A stretch of 64,000 bases of DNA from Nostoc sp. TCL240-02 (GTDB taxonomy: Bacteria; Cyanobacteriota; Cyanobacteriia; Cyanobacteriales; Nostocaceae): NCBI RefSeq assembly GCF_013343235.1, contig NZ_CP040094.1:930501-994500 (forward strand), read 5' to 3'. Of this stretch, positions 29,501 through 38,667 are shown piece by piece. Both the position numbers and the translations under genes were made by a program. Position 1 is the stretch's first letter. Each line of letters starts with the position of its first letter. Below the pieces are notes generated by a model that had not been told where the DNA came from, made no database searches, and saw only the letters and a list, made by a program, of their open reading frames with translations.

Positions 29501-31905
29501 CGAAAGCGATCGCCTATTCTGCTTTGGGATTGACTACGGATTTGCAAGCAACCCAAATTTTATCGGTGCTGCCTTCTGCCTCAACCGCCAATGAGCAGGG
29601 TATTGTCGCCTTCCTGCGAGGTAACTTTAATGTCGGCAGCGCCAAACTAGACACTGTTTTTGGTCTAGCTGCTTCTTCTCAGGGATTCAAAACCGGATTC
29701 GAGATCAAAGGTGCGATCGCGAAAGTTGTCACCCTAAATTTAGCAGGAGCGATCGCCATCGCATCTCCAAAAATCGCGCCTCCCACATCCTATGCGCTGG
29801 CATTTAACGGGCAGAGCGATTACGTTAAACTCAATAATCCTGCCGCCTTGAATTTTACCGGAGCAATCACCATCTCTGCATGGATTAAACCCGATGCGAT
29901 CGATGGATTACGCAACATCGTTGCTCACGGCTATACCTCATCCCCAACCGGAGAGGTCTACCTCAGAATTATCAATGGACAATACCAATTTGGTTATTGG
30001 GGATTAAACAGTCTTCCTTTTGAACAACTGGTTGCTGCATCGATTCCGGCTGAAGATGTGAGCAACTGGGTCTATTTAACCGGCGTGTTTGATGGTGGGA
30101 TGTGGCGGCTATACCGAAATGGTCTACTCATGAATGCAGTTGCAGGTTCTCAAGGAGCGATACAAGTTAGCGAGAACTGGGCGATTGGAGCCAGGGGAAC
30201 GGGAACAGAACGATTCTTTAAAGGCGAAATTGCCGATGTCCAAATTTGGAACAGGGCGCGTTCTCTTGAAGAAATTGGCGCAGTAATGATGCGATCGCCC
30301 AAGGGCAATGAACCCGGATTAATTGGCTACTGGCAACTTAACGAAGGTTCGGGCACAGTGGCGCACGATGCCACCGCAAACGCCAATCATGGGCAGCTTC
30401 AGGGAACTCAATGGCAGCGAATCACTGCTAACAATACTGCTTTTCGCCTAGATGGAAGCAGCAGTTTGTCAATCCCTCTGCTGAATTCAGAACGACCCAT
30501 TTCTAAGGGTCAGGTGCAACTAATCGACGATCAAAACAATCATCAGTTCCACTATGAAGGCGATTTGCAGCTATTTTCCAGCAATTCTCTCTTGAAAGTG
30601 AACGGCAACCTGAAAGGCGACATCAGCGATAAAACTTATCGCTTCTCTGGGGATGTCACAACCTCACTAGCGGGTTTAACGCTGCTAGGTGCAAAAGCTT
30701 TAATTGAAAACGATCTCGTTTGGTTAGAAGGAACCTGGCTTGGAAACCAAACTAAGCTCACCCTCCAAACTGCCGATAAAGCTTGGCAGATAAAGGGTAC
30801 AGCAGGGTTTAATCTGCCAAACCTTAGCGTTGATTTAGGAGTCATCAAGAAAGTGGTTGGCAGCAATCTCATCAAGGTTGCAGATAACCTTTCCATTAAC
30901 GTTGCGGCAAATCTCTCTTTAGATATCACCCTGAATACCACCGGATTTTCCGCCACTGTTTCGCCTAACTGTATATTGAATGGTCAAAAACTCCCCCTAT
31001 CATCCTTTACGATTACTGTTGCTCCATCTACTTTGGAGGCTTTAGCCGAACAGATCAAACAGAAGATCAAAGAACAAGCTAGTCAAATCTTTGATATGCT
31101 GTTCCCGAATGCCCAAGCTTGGCTCAATGGCATTAGCTCCAAAGCGATCGCCTGGACAACGAATGCCTACGCTGATATGGGTAAGGTTCTGGGAAGCATC
31201 TACGGTCAGAGTGCTAGCCAAGCCGTTAGTTTGCTCAAAGGTGCAAAATATGATGTAGATGCTGTAGGCCATGTTCTCAAGGAAGGGTTTGGCAAGACAT
31301 CTGACGAAGTTACCCAAATTCTTCATGATGCTCAATACTCAGCCATTGAAGTAGGGCAGACCCTAAATCGTGTCTTTGGTAAAGGGGCAAATGAGGTCAC
31401 TTTGGCTTTGAAAGCTGTAGGTTACAAGGCAACTGAAGTTGGGCAAATGCTCGTGAGTGTCTTTAATGCTACCGATAATCAGGTTGCTTCGTTCCTCAAA
31501 ACCGCAGGTTACACCGCATCTCAAGTGGGACAGGTACTCTCTGATGTCTTCCACGAAAGCGGCCAAGCAACTGCTCAAATTCTCAAGAATGTCGGCTACA
31601 CGGCATCTGAGGTGGGACAAGTACTCTCTAATGTCTTCCGCCAAAGCGACCAAGCAACTGCTCAAATTCTTAAGAATCTCGGCTACAACGCATCTGAGGT
31701 GGGACAAGTACTCAAAAACGTTTTTGGTAAGAGTGCGGATGATGCCGCTTCAATCCTAAGTAACGTTGGCTACTCAATCATAGATGTTGCTCGCGTACTT
31801 AAGGATATATACCAGCAGGGCAAAGATTCAGTTTGGAATTTTCTCAAACGAATAGGGGTTTCTATTTGGGATATCCCCAAAATTATCAAAGCTTTGTTTG
31901 GTTAA
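26563..31905 (+). CDS. Giant beta-rich protein with LamG domain and C-terminal 29-residue helical repeats
   Basis: 1780 residues from ATG 26563. Residues 1 to ~1070 are beta-strand-rich with no family I recognise. A LamG/concanavalin-like domain lies at ~1077-1285 (GAITISAWIKPDAIDG, GEIADVQIWNRARS, LIGYWQLNEGSGTVAHDA). After another beta region, residues ~1555-1780 hold about eight 29-residue helical repeats of the form VGYTASEVGQVLSNVF. No signal peptide or membrane helix is evident, so export would need another route. Carbohydrate or surface binding is suggested by LamG; the overall role is unknown. A strong terminator follows. Confidence 0.8.
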   Translation: MSSTITEIISIVKDSISKTGQFTLKDSTIDALPLSKLMNLLEIPQLDFNYIVSDSENTITIAGQSSLLGAGKIAIEATFGEVDGTVSFSVSAKDISSCYIPGISSLVLEQGQFALHVTGKADDVTGTFSGSIHVGDTTISNAVFEVTKKDTDIVLHWMIAELDLSAISNVFLNHVSLPAELPTFHFKDIAIAISPQTGAFSFEIIAKDLWEFPANGGDLSISEVSLTIERDRRDSPTHCAIAIQSNVEKEIVNGLKIKDFQLTFDLEGEDWSVDGKVNADVFDDSVTLEASYNQSQAGKTLKLAAEVDMRPVNLGEISLSLSGLELEFTKPAAQEGEIVPLEWSVAAAGRLSIPGAIESDGKLTIFREEKVRGLQFEAIQAAVSIPLPSTQGMIELNFERLSISGSSSDWTFAAAVDLAFHGLNATVQAHLPKDPIAMTFTANKQGVILSIASKSDIESIYFTVPPIELESDRIELGTAKIGFSKLSIQLGRIVDLEAELNIGLPSQLNNLFGRKKDENGHIENDADGNPLPAVEFFRTLDLHDEADTTVQVKLVISRAGITLLPETSFIKAIESQTDANGKSFWHCDFGEYGEINVDVPNFSYTGSSFAASGGFEVVKPLALPLTPIQHLLAACKLPGAAAMLPDRLPLDQEINAENFVDKLTERLEALLAKLGSGKLSNAAKEVLETISQSFHKLPTSFMEYLNFKMPQSFQFEVAASPTGTLQFSASVKKDDPPIKLLFPSLMLGMPVLNGVTLRSISFGETAGGQLFLLEMDADIDQFDLATLVAAIALPENRDPLPSTQAIQRRLRLNNTVMVLPIEFPVPIPMFYDNIGIEYLGLEGLTLQAHAQFPKPTVELQKISNLLSDIKEFFTNPDHPIPNELPVEFKFSLNQNYLQLPKYLGGQALGTQGDGPTLDDKDIVHLLQGIRTLSVNELIQALPLNQRVGSTQVSFGPLSSSLGWLVTTPDEFSQIITQPTSKAIAYSALGLTTDLQATQILSVLPSASTANEQGIVAFLRGNFNVGSAKLDTVFGLAASSQGFKTGFEIKGAIAKVVTLNLAGAIAIASPKIAPPTSYALAFNGQSDYVKLNNPAALNFTGAITISAWIKPDAIDGLRNIVAHGYTSSPTGEVYLRIINGQYQFGYWGLNSLPFEQLVAASIPAEDVSNWVYLTGVFDGGMWRLYRNGLLMNAVAGSQGAIQVSENWAIGARGTGTERFFKGEIADVQIWNRARSLEEIGAVMMRSPKGNEPGLIGYWQLNEGSGTVAHDATANANHGQLQGTQWQRITANNTAFRLDGSSSLSIPLLNSERPISKGQVQLIDDQNNHQFHYEGDLQLFSSNSLLKVNGNLKGDISDKTYRFSGDVTTSLAGLTLLGAKALIENDLVWLEGTWLGNQTKLTLQTADKAWQIKGTAGFNLPNLSVDLGVIKKVVGSNLIKVADNLSINVAANLSLDITLNTTGFSATVSPNCILNGQKLPLSSFTITVAPSTLEALAEQIKQKIKEQASQIFDMLFPNAQAWLNGISSKAIAWTTNAYADMGKVLGSIYGQSASQAVSLLKGAKYDVDAVGHVLKEGFGKTSDEVTQILHDAQYSAIEVGQTLNRVFGKGANEVTLALKAVGYKATEVGQMLVSVFNATDNQVASFLKTAGYTASQVGQVLSDVFHESGQATAQILKNVGYTASEVGQVLSNVFRQSDQATAQILKNLGYNASEVGQVLKNVFGKSADDAASILSNVGYSIIDVARVLKDIYQQGKDSVWNFLKRIGVSIWDIPKIIKALFG

Positions 31906-31932
31906 GCGAGGTTAAGTCTAATCGACAATCAT

Positions 31933-31958
31933 GGGGTGGGCACTGCTCACCCTTTTTT
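31933..31958 (+). terminator. Rho-independent terminator of the giant gene
   Basis: GGGTGGGC and GCTCACCC pair as an 8-bp stem (one G-U) around a 3-base loop, followed by TTTTTT. It lies 28 bases after the stop codon. Confidence 0.85.
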
Positions 31959-32035
31959 CTTAACCGTGGTAGAAAAGCTGTCCACAGTCCCCTAGATTAG
32001 AGATAATATTTCCAAAGGAATAACTCTCAAAAGTC

Positions 32036-32679
32036 ATGACTCAAGCCATACCAAAGCTAGTAACCTTTGAGGAATTTGTCGATTGGCTACCCGACAATCG
32101 ACGAGTCCGCTACGAACTACATAAAGGACAAATTGTTGAGATGGCACAACAGTAGGGGAACATGAGGAAGTTAAAAGCTTTCTAGGTGTCGAAATTCCTG
32201 TTGAAATCAAACGTCTAGGATTGCCCTACGGTATCCCTAACCAAGTTATAGTTAGACCTCCTGAAAAAGATTCTGGTTATTTTCCAGATGTCTTGGTGCT
32301 AAATCGTGCAAATCTGGAAAATGAACCATTGTGGAAAAAACAATCTACCGTTAGTTTGGGTGCATCAATACCTTTGGCAATTGAGGTTGTATCAACCAAC
32401 TGGCGGGATGATTACTACTTAAAATACGCTGACTATGAAGAGATGGGTATCCCAGAATACTGGATTGTCGATTATGCTGCTTTGGGTGGACGCAATTTTA
32501 TCGGCAATCCTAAACAACCGACAATCAGCGTTTGTAACTTGGTTGATGAGGAATATCAGATAAGTAAGTTTCGAGATAACGATGCCTGCGGCAACCCCTC
32601 CGGGGAACGCATTATCTCCCAAACCTTTCCCGAATTGAATCTCACCCCAAACCAGATTTTTCAAGCTGCTGTAATCTAG
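32036..32679 (+). pseudogene. Uma2-family gene with a one-base frameshift
   Basis: ATG 32036 opens a typical Uma2 start (LVTFEEFVDWLPDNRRVRY, LHKGQIVEMAQ) but stops at TAG 32153. Shifting one base at about 32151 gives VGEHEEVKSFLGVEI, which runs on to GYFPDVLVLNRANLENEP and YEEMGIPEYWIVDY, the rest of a normal Uma2 protein, ending at 32679. The expected codon at the break is CCA where the sequence has CA, so one C seems lost. Restart from the TTG at 32221 is possible, but the N-terminal third would be missing. Confidence 0.82.
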
Positions 32680-32682
32680 CGT

Positions 32683-33942
32683 TTATCGTTTTGCCAATTC
32701 TGGAGTCCGTCCTTTCAAGCCAATCATCAATTTCAGCATAAATACCTTTAAGAAAGGAACTCGTTGCAAAAACCATAAACCCAAGCGACGAACCATCACT
32801 ACAGGTAAGAAGTTATTAGAAAACATCCGATCTAATAAATCGGTGAAACCTAAAATCGTCAGGTTTTCCAACTTACGCCAGCGTTCATAACCTTTAAGAA
32901 TCTGAATGTCGCCAATATCTTTACCCGCTTGGTGCGCTGTTTGTAGAACTTGCGCCAAAGCTGCTGCATCCCGAATCCCCAGATTTAAACCTTGTCCACC
33001 CACAGGATGGCAATTGTGCGCCGCATCACCAATTAATGCCAGTCGGGGGAGAACATAGCGATCGCTTTGCATGAGTTGTACCTGGAATACAAAGCGATCG
33101 CCTAGTAATTCCAATTTCCCCATTTGATCGCCATAGCGACGGGTGAGTTCTCTTAAAAATTGCTCATCATCTAAGGCACACAAAGCTTTTGCTTCTTCAT
33201 GTGGGGCTGTCCACACAATGCGGCAACGGTTCTCTGGTAAAGGTAAAATCGCAAAGGGACCGCTAGACCAAAATCTTTCGTAAGCGGTGTTATTGTGCGG
33301 CTTTTCTGGTTTGACAAATGCCACGATACAAGACTGCCAATATTTCCAGCCGGAGGTTTTGATACCAGCAGCTTGACGAATTGGCGATCGCGCCCCATCT
33401 GCTGCTATCAGTAATTTGCTGCGAAGTGTGCATAACTGATCGGCAATTTTAATATCTATCTCCACTATATCCTGCTGGTAATTCGTATTTACCACTTCAG
33501 CCGGACACAGATAAGTCACATTTGGACAATTTTGGACAAACTCCTGTAAAGGCTGCAACAGCGCTTGGTGTTCCGCCACATAACCCAATTCTGCTGTATG
33601 TATATCATCTGTGGTAAATTCCACCACATTGGGATAATCGGCATCAGAAAGACGAACTCGGCAATATTTGGCGATTTGAGGCAACATTCTGTCCCAAACT
33701 CCAATTCCTTGGTAAATTAGCGCCGAAAGCTGATGAACTGCATAAGCTTGTCCCTTAGCTACCGCCGCTGATGCGACTTTCGCCTCAATCAGCAAGATAC
33801 TCAAGCCAGAATCTTTTAAAGCAGAGGCTAGAGTTAACCCAATAATCCCACCGCCGACAATTACCAAATCATATTCATATCCCCGCAAGTCTGGCGGTGT
33901 TGGTTGAGGGGAGAGAGGTTGCTCAAGCTGCGTTAGGGCCAT
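32683..33942 (-). CDS. FAD-dependent hydroxylase (UbiH/UbiF/VisC-COQ6 type)
   Basis: 419 residues. The N-terminal dinucleotide-binding motif is VIVGGGIIGLTLASALKDSG. The second FAD motif is LIGDAAHNCHPVGGQGLNLG, preceded by the RFVFQVQLM segment. The hydrophobic C-terminus (FLKVFMLKLMIGLKG) probably contacts the membrane. The family hydroxylates quinone precursors or other aromatic rings; in cyanobacteria the member is linked to plastoquinone or prenylquinone metabolism, but the substrate here is inferred. It ends 4 bases from the convergent Uma2 pseudogene. Confidence 0.9.
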   Translation of the reverse strand: MALTQLEQPLSPQPTPPDLRGYEYDLVIVGGGIIGLTLASALKDSGLSILLIEAKVASAAVAKGQAYAVHQLSALIYQGIGVWDRMLPQIAKYCRVRLSDADYPNVVEFTTDDIHTAELGYVAEHQALLQPLQEFVQNCPNVTYLCPAEVVNTNYQQDIVEIDIKIADQLCTLRSKLLIAADGARSPIRQAAGIKTSGWKYWQSCIVAFVKPEKPHNNTAYERFWSSGPFAILPLPENRCRIVWTAPHEEAKALCALDDEQFLRELTRRYGDQMGKLELLGDRFVFQVQLMQSDRYVLPRLALIGDAAHNCHPVGGQGLNLGIRDAAALAQVLQTAHQAGKDIGDIQILKGYERWRKLENLTILGFTDLLDRMFSNNFLPVVMVRRLGLWFLQRVPFLKVFMLKLMIGLKGRTPELAKR

Positions 33943-34009
33943 TGTTAAGTTAGGTTACAGCGTCTTTTACTCTTATTTTGACGCGATCGCGCCTCCTTGA
34001 GCAAGTTAA

Positions 34010-34047
34010 TAAAAAACCCGTTGATTGGTAGGGATTTCAACGGGGTT
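34010..34047 (-). terminator. Rho-independent terminator for the His/Lys-rich peptide gene
   Basis: Read on the minus strand, AACCCCGTTGA pairs with TCAACGGGTT (one bulge) and is followed by TTTTTTATT. It lies 80 bases past the stop of the minus-strand peptide gene. Confidence 0.75.
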
Positions 34048-34128
34048 AAATAATGCAGTTATTTTTTCAGATAAACCAACACTAAACTTTATTACAGAGC
34101 TACTAGAAACTTTTGCACATAATAGTAA

Positions 34129-34320
34129 CTATTTATGAGTTTTAGGAGCTAGGTTTTTAGCATGATGCTTGTGATGTTTGTGGTGTTTTATTTTATGAGT
34201 TTTGTTCTCTTTTGTGCTAGCAACATGGTGGATAGTTTTAGCTTGAGCTTGAGATGCAAAAACTGTTACGGGCGCAGCAAAAATTAAAGCCAAAACTAGA
34301 ACTTTAGCGAACTTATTCAT
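34129..34320 (-). CDS. Small secreted His/Lys-rich peptide
   Basis: 63 residues. The first 27 form a clear signal peptide (KVLVLALIFAAPVTVFASQA, cleavage after QA). The mature ~36 residues are almost only His, Lys, Thr and Ala (KIKHHKHHKHHAKN). AGGA (GATGAGGATTTTC in the minus-strand leader) precedes the ATG, and a good terminator follows. Such composition suggests metal (Ni/Cu/Zn) or polyanion binding in the periplasm. No family is recognised. Confidence 0.7.
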   Translation of the reverse strand: MNKFAKVLVLALIFAAPVTVFASQAQAKTIHHVASTKENKTHKIKHHKHHKHHAKNLAPKTHK

Positions 34321-34537
34321 TTGAAAATCCTCATCAGGTAATCGACAACTTAACTATCCAATAGGTATATGTCATAAGTTTGTAATTGATATGAATCTTT
34401 CATGTCTATTTTTACAACCGTAAAATATCCCAATCACAAGAAATACTTAGCCAAAAAATACCAATAGACATAATGCTGGCATTTAAAACTTAGATGTAAA
34501 TTTTGGAATTTACATAAGATATCTGTGTGAATTTTGA

Positions 34538-35296
34538 TTAAGAAAAGCTGAAAGTCATCAATTCTTCTGCTATTTCAAAGTTAGATGTGACATTTTGCAC
34601 GTCATCCAAGCCTTCTAGAGTATCAATTAACTTGAAAAGCGATCGCGCCTGATCTGGATCGGTAACTTCTACACTATTACTAGGAATCCAGCAAAATTCG
34701 GCATCAGTTACCTTAAAGCCTTGATTTTTGAGCGTCTGACTAAGGGTTTCTAAATTGCCAATATCAGTAAAAACTTCAGCCATCTCATCTTCAGCCATCT
34801 CATAAGATTCAGCACCGCCTTCGAGGGATGCTTCTAAAAGCTGTTCTTCGTCAATCACACTCTGCACTACACAAACGCCTTTTTGATCGAACATCCAGCT
34901 AACGCAACCTGTTTCACCAAGATTGCCACCATTTTTACTAAAAGCTACACGCAAGTCAGCAGCAGTGCGATTGCGATTATCTGTGAAGGCTTCGATTAAA
35001 ATCGCTACACCACAAGGGCCATAGCCTTCGTAGCGAATCGCCTCAAAGATAGCGTTATCACCGCCAAAAGTACCTGCACCTTTAGCGATCGCTCGTTCAA
35101 TATTATCATTGGGGATACTCGCTGCTTTTGCCTTGTCAATTGCCGTGCGAAGTTGAAAATTCAGCGCCGGATCTGGTACACCGCTTCTAGCCGCCACAAT
35201 AATCGCCCGCGATAACTGAGTGAAGGTTTTCCCCTTTTTTGCATCTACTACGGCTTTTTGGCGCTTAATATTTGCCCATTTACTATGTCCTGCCAT
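34538..35296 (-). CDS. yebC: YebC/PmpR-family protein
   Basis: 252 residues, the usual family length. Signatures are MAGHSKWANIKRQKAVVDAK at the start, IDKAKAASIPNDNIERAIAKG and YEGYGPCGVAILIEAFTDNR, and the acidic C-terminal domain with DDVQNVTSNFEI. YebC proteins bind DNA or assist translation of proline-rich stretches depending on the member; recent work favours a ribosome-associated role. It is a single-copy housekeeping gene with no operon partner here. Confidence 0.95.
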   Translation of the reverse strand: MAGHSKWANIKRQKAVVDAKKGKTFTQLSRAIIVAARSGVPDPALNFQLRTAIDKAKAASIPNDNIERAIAKGAGTFGGDNAIFEAIRYEGYGPCGVAILIEAFTDNRNRTAADLRVAFSKNGGNLGETGCVSWMFDQKGVCVVQSVIDEEQLLEASLEGGAESYEMAEDEMAEVFTDIGNLETLSQTLKNQGFKVTDAEFCWIPSNSVEVTDPDQARSLFKLIDTLEGLDDVQNVTSNFEIAEELMTFSFS

Positions 35297-35489
35297 AATC
35301 TGAAATTATCAAAACTCTATTCAAGATTAGGATAAAAACGCTGGCAAAAACCATGACTTAAGATAATTGTGCAACTCTACATCAAAATGGCAAAGTTATG
35401 TTGAAGCAGCTACGAGAATCGATCAATCATTTTAATCAACATTATGCACAATTTTTTTCGCCTCCTCGCTATGCCAAGCGAAAAAGAAA

Positions 35490-36785
35490 GTGTCAAATTA
35501 TCTTAGGAGATTACTGTTTGTATTATTCGTAGGCATAATAGCTTTAGTTGGATGTCAAAGTATTCTACCTGTTATTAAGGAAAATCAAGTAATTCATTTA
35601 ACCCTGTGGCAAGGTGTAAATCCGCCGCCAAATCGGGATGTGCTGCAAAAGCTGGTAGACAAATTTAATCAATCCCACCCAAATATTCAGGTAGAGTCGC
35701 TTTATATTGGGCAACAGGATCAGCAAACGCCCAAGATTTTAGCAGCAGTAGTAGGAAATGCACCCCCAGATTTATTGTGGTACAATCCGACGATCGCAGG
35801 TCAATTGGTAGAACTCAATGCACTTTTACCTTTGGATGAAATGCTGGAGAAATCTCCAATCAAAGCCGAAATTGACCCCGCTTTGTATGGATCGATGAAA
35901 TACAACGGTAAAATTTGGTCTGTGCCCTTTGCTACAAATAATGTTGGTATTTTTTACCGCCCAAGTTTGTTTAAGGCGGCAGGGATTACTGAATTACCCA
36001 GGACTTGGCAGGAGTTTGCACAAGTTGCCAAGAAATTAACTCGTGATACCAATGGTGATGGCCGAACCGATCAATATGGGATGTTTCTACCTTTGGGGAA
36101 GGGAGAATTTACAGTGTTCACCTGGTTGCCGTTTATGTGGAGTGGCGGTGGTGAGTTAGTAAGTGGTGATTCACAGAATGCAGCAGCAGTAAATTTGCAA
36201 AATAATCAAGGCGCGATCGCAGCTTTGCAATTCTGGCGTGATTTAATTACGGAAGGTTCCGCCATTTTATCTGGCCCAGAACGAGGTTATGAGACAGATG
36301 ACTTGCTCAGTGGTAAAGTTGCAATGCAATTAAATGGCCCTTGGACTCTGGGGCAATTTCAAGAGACTGGTGTCGATTTTGATGTTTTTCCCATTCCTGT
36401 TGGACAAAAACCTGCTACTGTTATTGGTGGTGAGAATCTCTTCTTTTTCAAAACTACACCGAAACGTCAAATAGCAGCCTTTAAGTTTGTTGAGTATGCT
36501 TTGAGTGAAGAATTTCAGACAGAATTAGCATTGGGAACTGGTTATTTGCCAGTGAATTTGAAATCTCGTGAAAGTCCAAAATATCAGGATTTTGTCAAAA
36601 AAATACCACAGGTGAAGGTATTTTTAGATCAAGCTAAATATGGGCGATCGCGTCCCATATTTCCTGGTTATAATCGGATTTCTGACAGTGTAGGCCGGGC
36701 GATTGAATCTGTATTGTTGGGTAAAAGTTTGCCAGCAGACTCACTCAAAGCAACACAGCAACGTTTGGATTTGATTTTCAAGTGA
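35490..36785 (+). CDS. ABC transporter sugar-binding lipoprotein
   Basis: 431 residues from the GTG at 35490. The N-terminus is a lipoprotein signal (LLFVLFVGIIALVGC, lipobox LVGC). The body is a family 1 extracellular solute-binding protein: LTLWQGVNPPPNRDVLQKLV, DGRTDQYGMFLPLG, and GPWTLGQFQETGVDFDVFPI. It captures sugars or oligosaccharides for an ABC importer whose permease genes are not nearby. Start oddity: a different frame from ATG 35398 reads LRESINHFNQHYAQFF and PPRYAKRKRK and would join this protein with one frameshift at about 35488. The true N-terminus is therefore uncertain. Confidence 0.9.
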   Translation: MSNYLRRLLFVLFVGIIALVGCQSILPVIKENQVIHLTLWQGVNPPPNRDVLQKLVDKFNQSHPNIQVESLYIGQQDQQTPKILAAVVGNAPPDLLWYNPTIAGQLVELNALLPLDEMLEKSPIKAEIDPALYGSMKYNGKIWSVPFATNNVGIFYRPSLFKAAGITELPRTWQEFAQVAKKLTRDTNGDGRTDQYGMFLPLGKGEFTVFTWLPFMWSGGGELVSGDSQNAAAVNLQNNQGAIAALQFWRDLITEGSAILSGPERGYETDDLLSGKVAMQLNGPWTLGQFQETGVDFDVFPIPVGQKPATVIGGENLFFFKTTPKRQIAAFKFVEYALSEEFQTELALGTGYLPVNLKSRESPKYQDFVKKIPQVKVFLDQAKYGRSRPIFPGYNRISDSVGRAIESVLLGKSLPADSLKATQQRLDLIFK

Positions 36786-37095
36786 TTAAGGTGCGTATAC
36801 CGCCGTAGGCATCGCATCCCATTTAAATAAAATACGCTTAGGTTAATAAAATTGCTTTGTGAGGCTGCGCCAAATTTTCTTTCTTTGTGTCCTACCCTGC
36901 GGGAAGCCGCTCCGCGTCTATGCGCTCTTTGCGGTTCGTTCCTCATATATTCATACAGAATTGGTATAAGGCTTAACTCTTTGTCAGAGTCAATTTTTTT
37001 TAACGAACCACATTTGCGTAGCGTCTCGTCAGAGAAGGACGCAAAGGACGCAAAGGAAGAGAAGGAAGAAATGCTCAACTGAATTGTATTGCCGT
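36786..37095. repeat. Intergenic region built from dispersed repeat fragments
   Basis: There is no supported gene between the convergent neighbours. The stretch has pieces that recur between Nostoc genes: CTTTGTGTCCTACCC with GCGCTCTTTGCGGTTCG (36881-36938), and a roughly inverse block GACGCAAAGGACGCAAAGGA (37038-37057). The two can pair partly. Short frames across it are by-products of the repeats. Confidence 0.5.
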
Positions 37096-38667
37096 TTAAA
37101 TTACAAATGGTTCAAGTTCGCGGTTATACCACTCATCTTCAATCCGTTCAGTTACCAACGGTCTGATGATAAACTTGGGTGGGCTACCATCCAAAACATC
37201 AATCCGCACACATGAGTAAGGTAGGCGGTTCTGAAAATTGTCATCATGACGACCTACAAAAAGCGTTGAATCAGCAACTTTCCGAGTGGGTTTACCTGCA
37301 ATATCTGTAAAAGTCTCCATCAATTCAGTCCCCTTTCGCCTTTGATAGCGAGGACGATGACCGCTACCACCAGAGATAATACAGTTAATGTGAGAGTCAG
37401 CAAATCCGGTATCAGTTGTGCGAAGATGCTCCAAACAGTGAGCGTGACCATTTAAAATTAAATCGACTATGGGACGTTCTTTAATTAGAGAACCAAGATT
37501 TTCTGCCACTTGTTCAAACACCCAGCGCAAACGGTGACGAACCGCCAAGGTTTGTGCCTGATTCCACTTAGTAGCTTCTGTAACGAATGGCGGATGGTGG
37601 AAAAATATTATACGTCCGCGCACTTCGGAAGTGTTCCAAGATTCGATTAGTCTGCTTCGCAACCATTCAAGTTGTTCAAAGTCGATCGCAGGCATTTTAT
37701 GAGATGCCAACTGTTTTTCAATATCGATTTTGATTTCGTTTATTTGGTCTAATTTGGCGCTAAGTTCATCGAGTTCTTCAGCTTCAGCAGGTTTATCTGG
37801 GTTGAGGGCATCGCATATTCCCAATATCTGCAATTCTTCTCGATCTATTTCCTGGCGACGCTTTTGCAATTCCCGGCGGTAAATTTCTCCCTCTTCAGTT
37901 GCAGGTAAAGGTGATGGTGTATTAAAGGTATTAGAATCCAGCGCAAAAAAGTCAATACCGCCATAACGAAAGGTGTAATAGCGATTGGGTAAGCGGGTAA
38001 ACTGTCCAGGTTCGTAACGCAAACACCGCCCTGTGTCAGTTTTAGCAGTATAGTGTTTATCTAAATGACGTTCTAATTCTTGCGGGGAAGCGATCGCTTG
38101 AGTATAGTCCATAAATGCCCGTGCATAAGCATTCCCTTGATACGATCCATGCCAGCCAATCTCGATATCTTTGTAGCGGAACAGGCGACGTAATGAAGAT
38201 GTTGTGCCAGTCAATAAACGGTATATCAACGGTACATCGTAATAATCATGATTACCTGGTACTGGCAAGAATGGCATATTAAACACCATACGGTCATAAG
38301 GAATGCTTTTCGGGTTGTCACCACCTACAATAAATTCCCGGTAAGGCTCAATAAAGCTTCTTGAATAATATTCTTGAGAACCAACCACATAGATTACATC
38401 ACCTGTGTGCAACACAAAACTGCAATCATCCCGGTGAGGAAGCATCAATTCGGCAACTTTTCGTTGAGGATGATGGCGAGAATGGGATTTGGTGCCGGAA
38501 TCACCAATAACCATAAAGGAAAATTCTGGACTATCTTCCCTACGATCGTCAATAACCATTCTGGTTTGGTCAATTCCCCGTTGCACAAAACTTGGATGCA
38601 TCCACCGCACCCGTTCCTTCATCTTTTGAATTTTTACAGGAATCGGTGGATCGGAAATCAATTTCAT
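37096..38667 (-). CDS. Calcineurin-like metallophosphoesterase
   Basis: 523 residues. The metal-binding motifs appear in order: VIGDSGTKSHSRHH, HTGDVIY, PGNHDYY, FFHHPPF and LNGHAHCLEH, which define the dinuclear calcineurin-like fold. A charged coiled-coil insert (EELDELSAKLDQINEIKIDI) sits between the NHD and HHPPF motifs. No signal peptide is seen, so it acts in the cytoplasm. Acid phosphatase-like or phosphodiesterase activity is likely; the substrate is unknown. Confidence 0.88.
   Translation of the reverse strand: MKLISDPPIPVKIQKMKERVRWMHPSFVQRGIDQTRMVIDDRREDSPEFSFMVIGDSGTKSHSRHHPQRKVAELMLPHRDDCSFVLHTGDVIYVVGSQEYYSRSFIEPYREFIVGGDNPKSIPYDRMVFNMPFLPVPGNHDYYDVPLIYRLLTGTTSSLRRLFRYKDIEIGWHGSYQGNAYARAFMDYTQAIASPQELERHLDKHYTAKTDTGRCLRYEPGQFTRLPNRYYTFRYGGIDFFALDSNTFNTPSPLPATEEGEIYRRELQKRRQEIDREELQILGICDALNPDKPAEAEELDELSAKLDQINEIKIDIEKQLASHKMPAIDFEQLEWLRSRLIESWNTSEVRGRIIFFHHPPFVTEATKWNQAQTLAVRHRLRWVFEQVAENLGSLIKERPIVDLILNGHAHCLEHLRTTDTGFADSHINCIISGGSGHRPRYQRRKGTELMETFTDIAGKPTRKVADSTLFVGRHDDNFQNRLPYSCVRIDVLDGSPPKFIIRPLVTERIEDEWYNRELEPFVI

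Noticed and set aside
31363..31759. Repetitive frames on both strands at the end of the giant gene
   Set aside because: Shadows of the 29-residue repeat coding region.
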